55,228 nucleotides of DNA. It comes from Pseudomonadota bacterium (lineage in GTDB: Bacteria; Pseudomonadota; Gammaproteobacteria; Burkholderiales; SG8-39). The DNA lies in NCBI GenBank assembly GCA_021811085.1, contig JAJZPQ010000001.1, forward strand, positions 145,428 through 200,655, read 5' to 3'. A program made the position numbers and the translations under genes. This document shows, piece by piece, positions 55,126 through 55,228 of this stretch (the stretch's first letter is position 1; each line of letters opens with the position of its first letter). The notes beneath the pieces were generated by a model. The model saw nothing but the letters and a program-made list of their open reading frames with translations. It had not been told where the DNA came from and did not search any database.

Positions 55126-55228
55126 TGCGCCGGGAGACCGGCAAGGAGTTACGGGTGAAAGTCCCGAACGATAAAGGTCTAGCAAACCATATTGTCCCCG
55201 AGTCATGCGTTAGGAGTGGCCGCGAGGC
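55125..55228 (+). mobile_element. Group II intron, 5' part (runs off window)
   Basis: Begins GTGCGCCGGGAGACCGGCAA, the GUGYG 5' splice-site consensus, followed by the domain I features ACGGGTGAAAGTCCCG (a GGGTGAAAGTCCC stem), GGTCTAGCAAACC and TGTCCCCGAGTCATGCG, an ensemble I know from bacterial group II introns. The intron-encoded reverse transcriptase/maturase would lie beyond the window. Insertion next to a hairpin-rich repeat is what class C introns do. Class and completeness cannot be decided from 104 bases. Confidence 0.75.

Overview
The window is a gene-dense, high-GC chromosomal segment that reads as betaproteobacterial, most likely Burkholderiales or a close relative. The evidence is gene order: leuC, an entericidin-like lipoprotein, leuD, leuB, asd, fimV, truA, trpF, trpB, an orphan DNA methyltransferase, trpA, accD, folC, a SPOR protein, cvpA, purF and metZ run as one block. 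A second block is hrcA-hemH-grpE-dnaK-dnaJ facing nadK-recN. Bug-type periplasmic binding proteins, which are greatly expanded in this group, occur three times (one is broken). No rRNA, CRISPR array, plasmid origin or complete insertion sequence was seen.

Layout. 1-3.4 kb: a partial SrkA-type kinase, a 24-bp-arm REP-like palindrome, an exported MsrB, an orphan MlaF-like ATPase and an EamA permease. 3.4-9.9 kb (minus strand): a tightly overlapped catabolic operon, Bug, MmgE/PrpD, NDP-forming acyl-CoA synthetase, Bug, acyl-CoA dehydrogenase. 10.2-13.8 kb: a CBS-pair protein, chorismate synthase, a small secreted Ala/Gly-rich protein and an HcaT-like MFS permease. 14-32 kb: the Leu/Asd/FimV/Trp/AccD/FolC/PurF/MetZ housekeeping block. 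32-36.4 kb (minus): LpxH, two cyclophilins, and an L,D-transpeptidase paired with a TPR protein that shares its C-terminal domain. 36.5-46.8 kb: cysS, the heat-shock cluster with two recognisable sigma-32-type promoters, nadK and recN. 47.3 kb: tRNA-Val(GAC). 47.4-55 kb: an accessory catabolic module with a LysR regulator and its T-N11-A operator, a family III CoA-transferase, an HMG-CoA-lyase-type enzyme, a truncated Bug gene and a TRAP transporter. The window ends inside the 5' part of what looks like a group II intron.

How the parts work together. The tRNA-proximal module forms a plausible import, CoA-activation and C-C-cleavage route for a short branched hydroxy-dicarboxylate such as 3-hydroxy-3-methylglutarate or citramalate. 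The substrate is inferred, not shown. The Bug/PrpD/acyl-CoA synthetase/acyl-CoA dehydrogenase operon is a second carboxylate-degradation set. The housekeeping block couples Leu, Trp, Met, folate, fatty-acid and purine synthesis with many ATGA or GTGA overlaps.

The most unusual sequence signal is non-coding. Between cysS and dnaJ (37951-38155) lie two perfect hairpins of identical geometry (21-nt arm, 9-nt loop, 21-nt arm). Their outer arms are unrelated but they share a loop-proximal core. The left flank of the second hairpin recurs at 55082-55125 with 38 of 44 bases identical, directly against the group II intron 5' end. This suggests a dispersed hairpin element that serves as an intron landing site. 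Start codons were chosen by ribosome-binding sites, overlaps and family N-termini; several are GTG or TTG.
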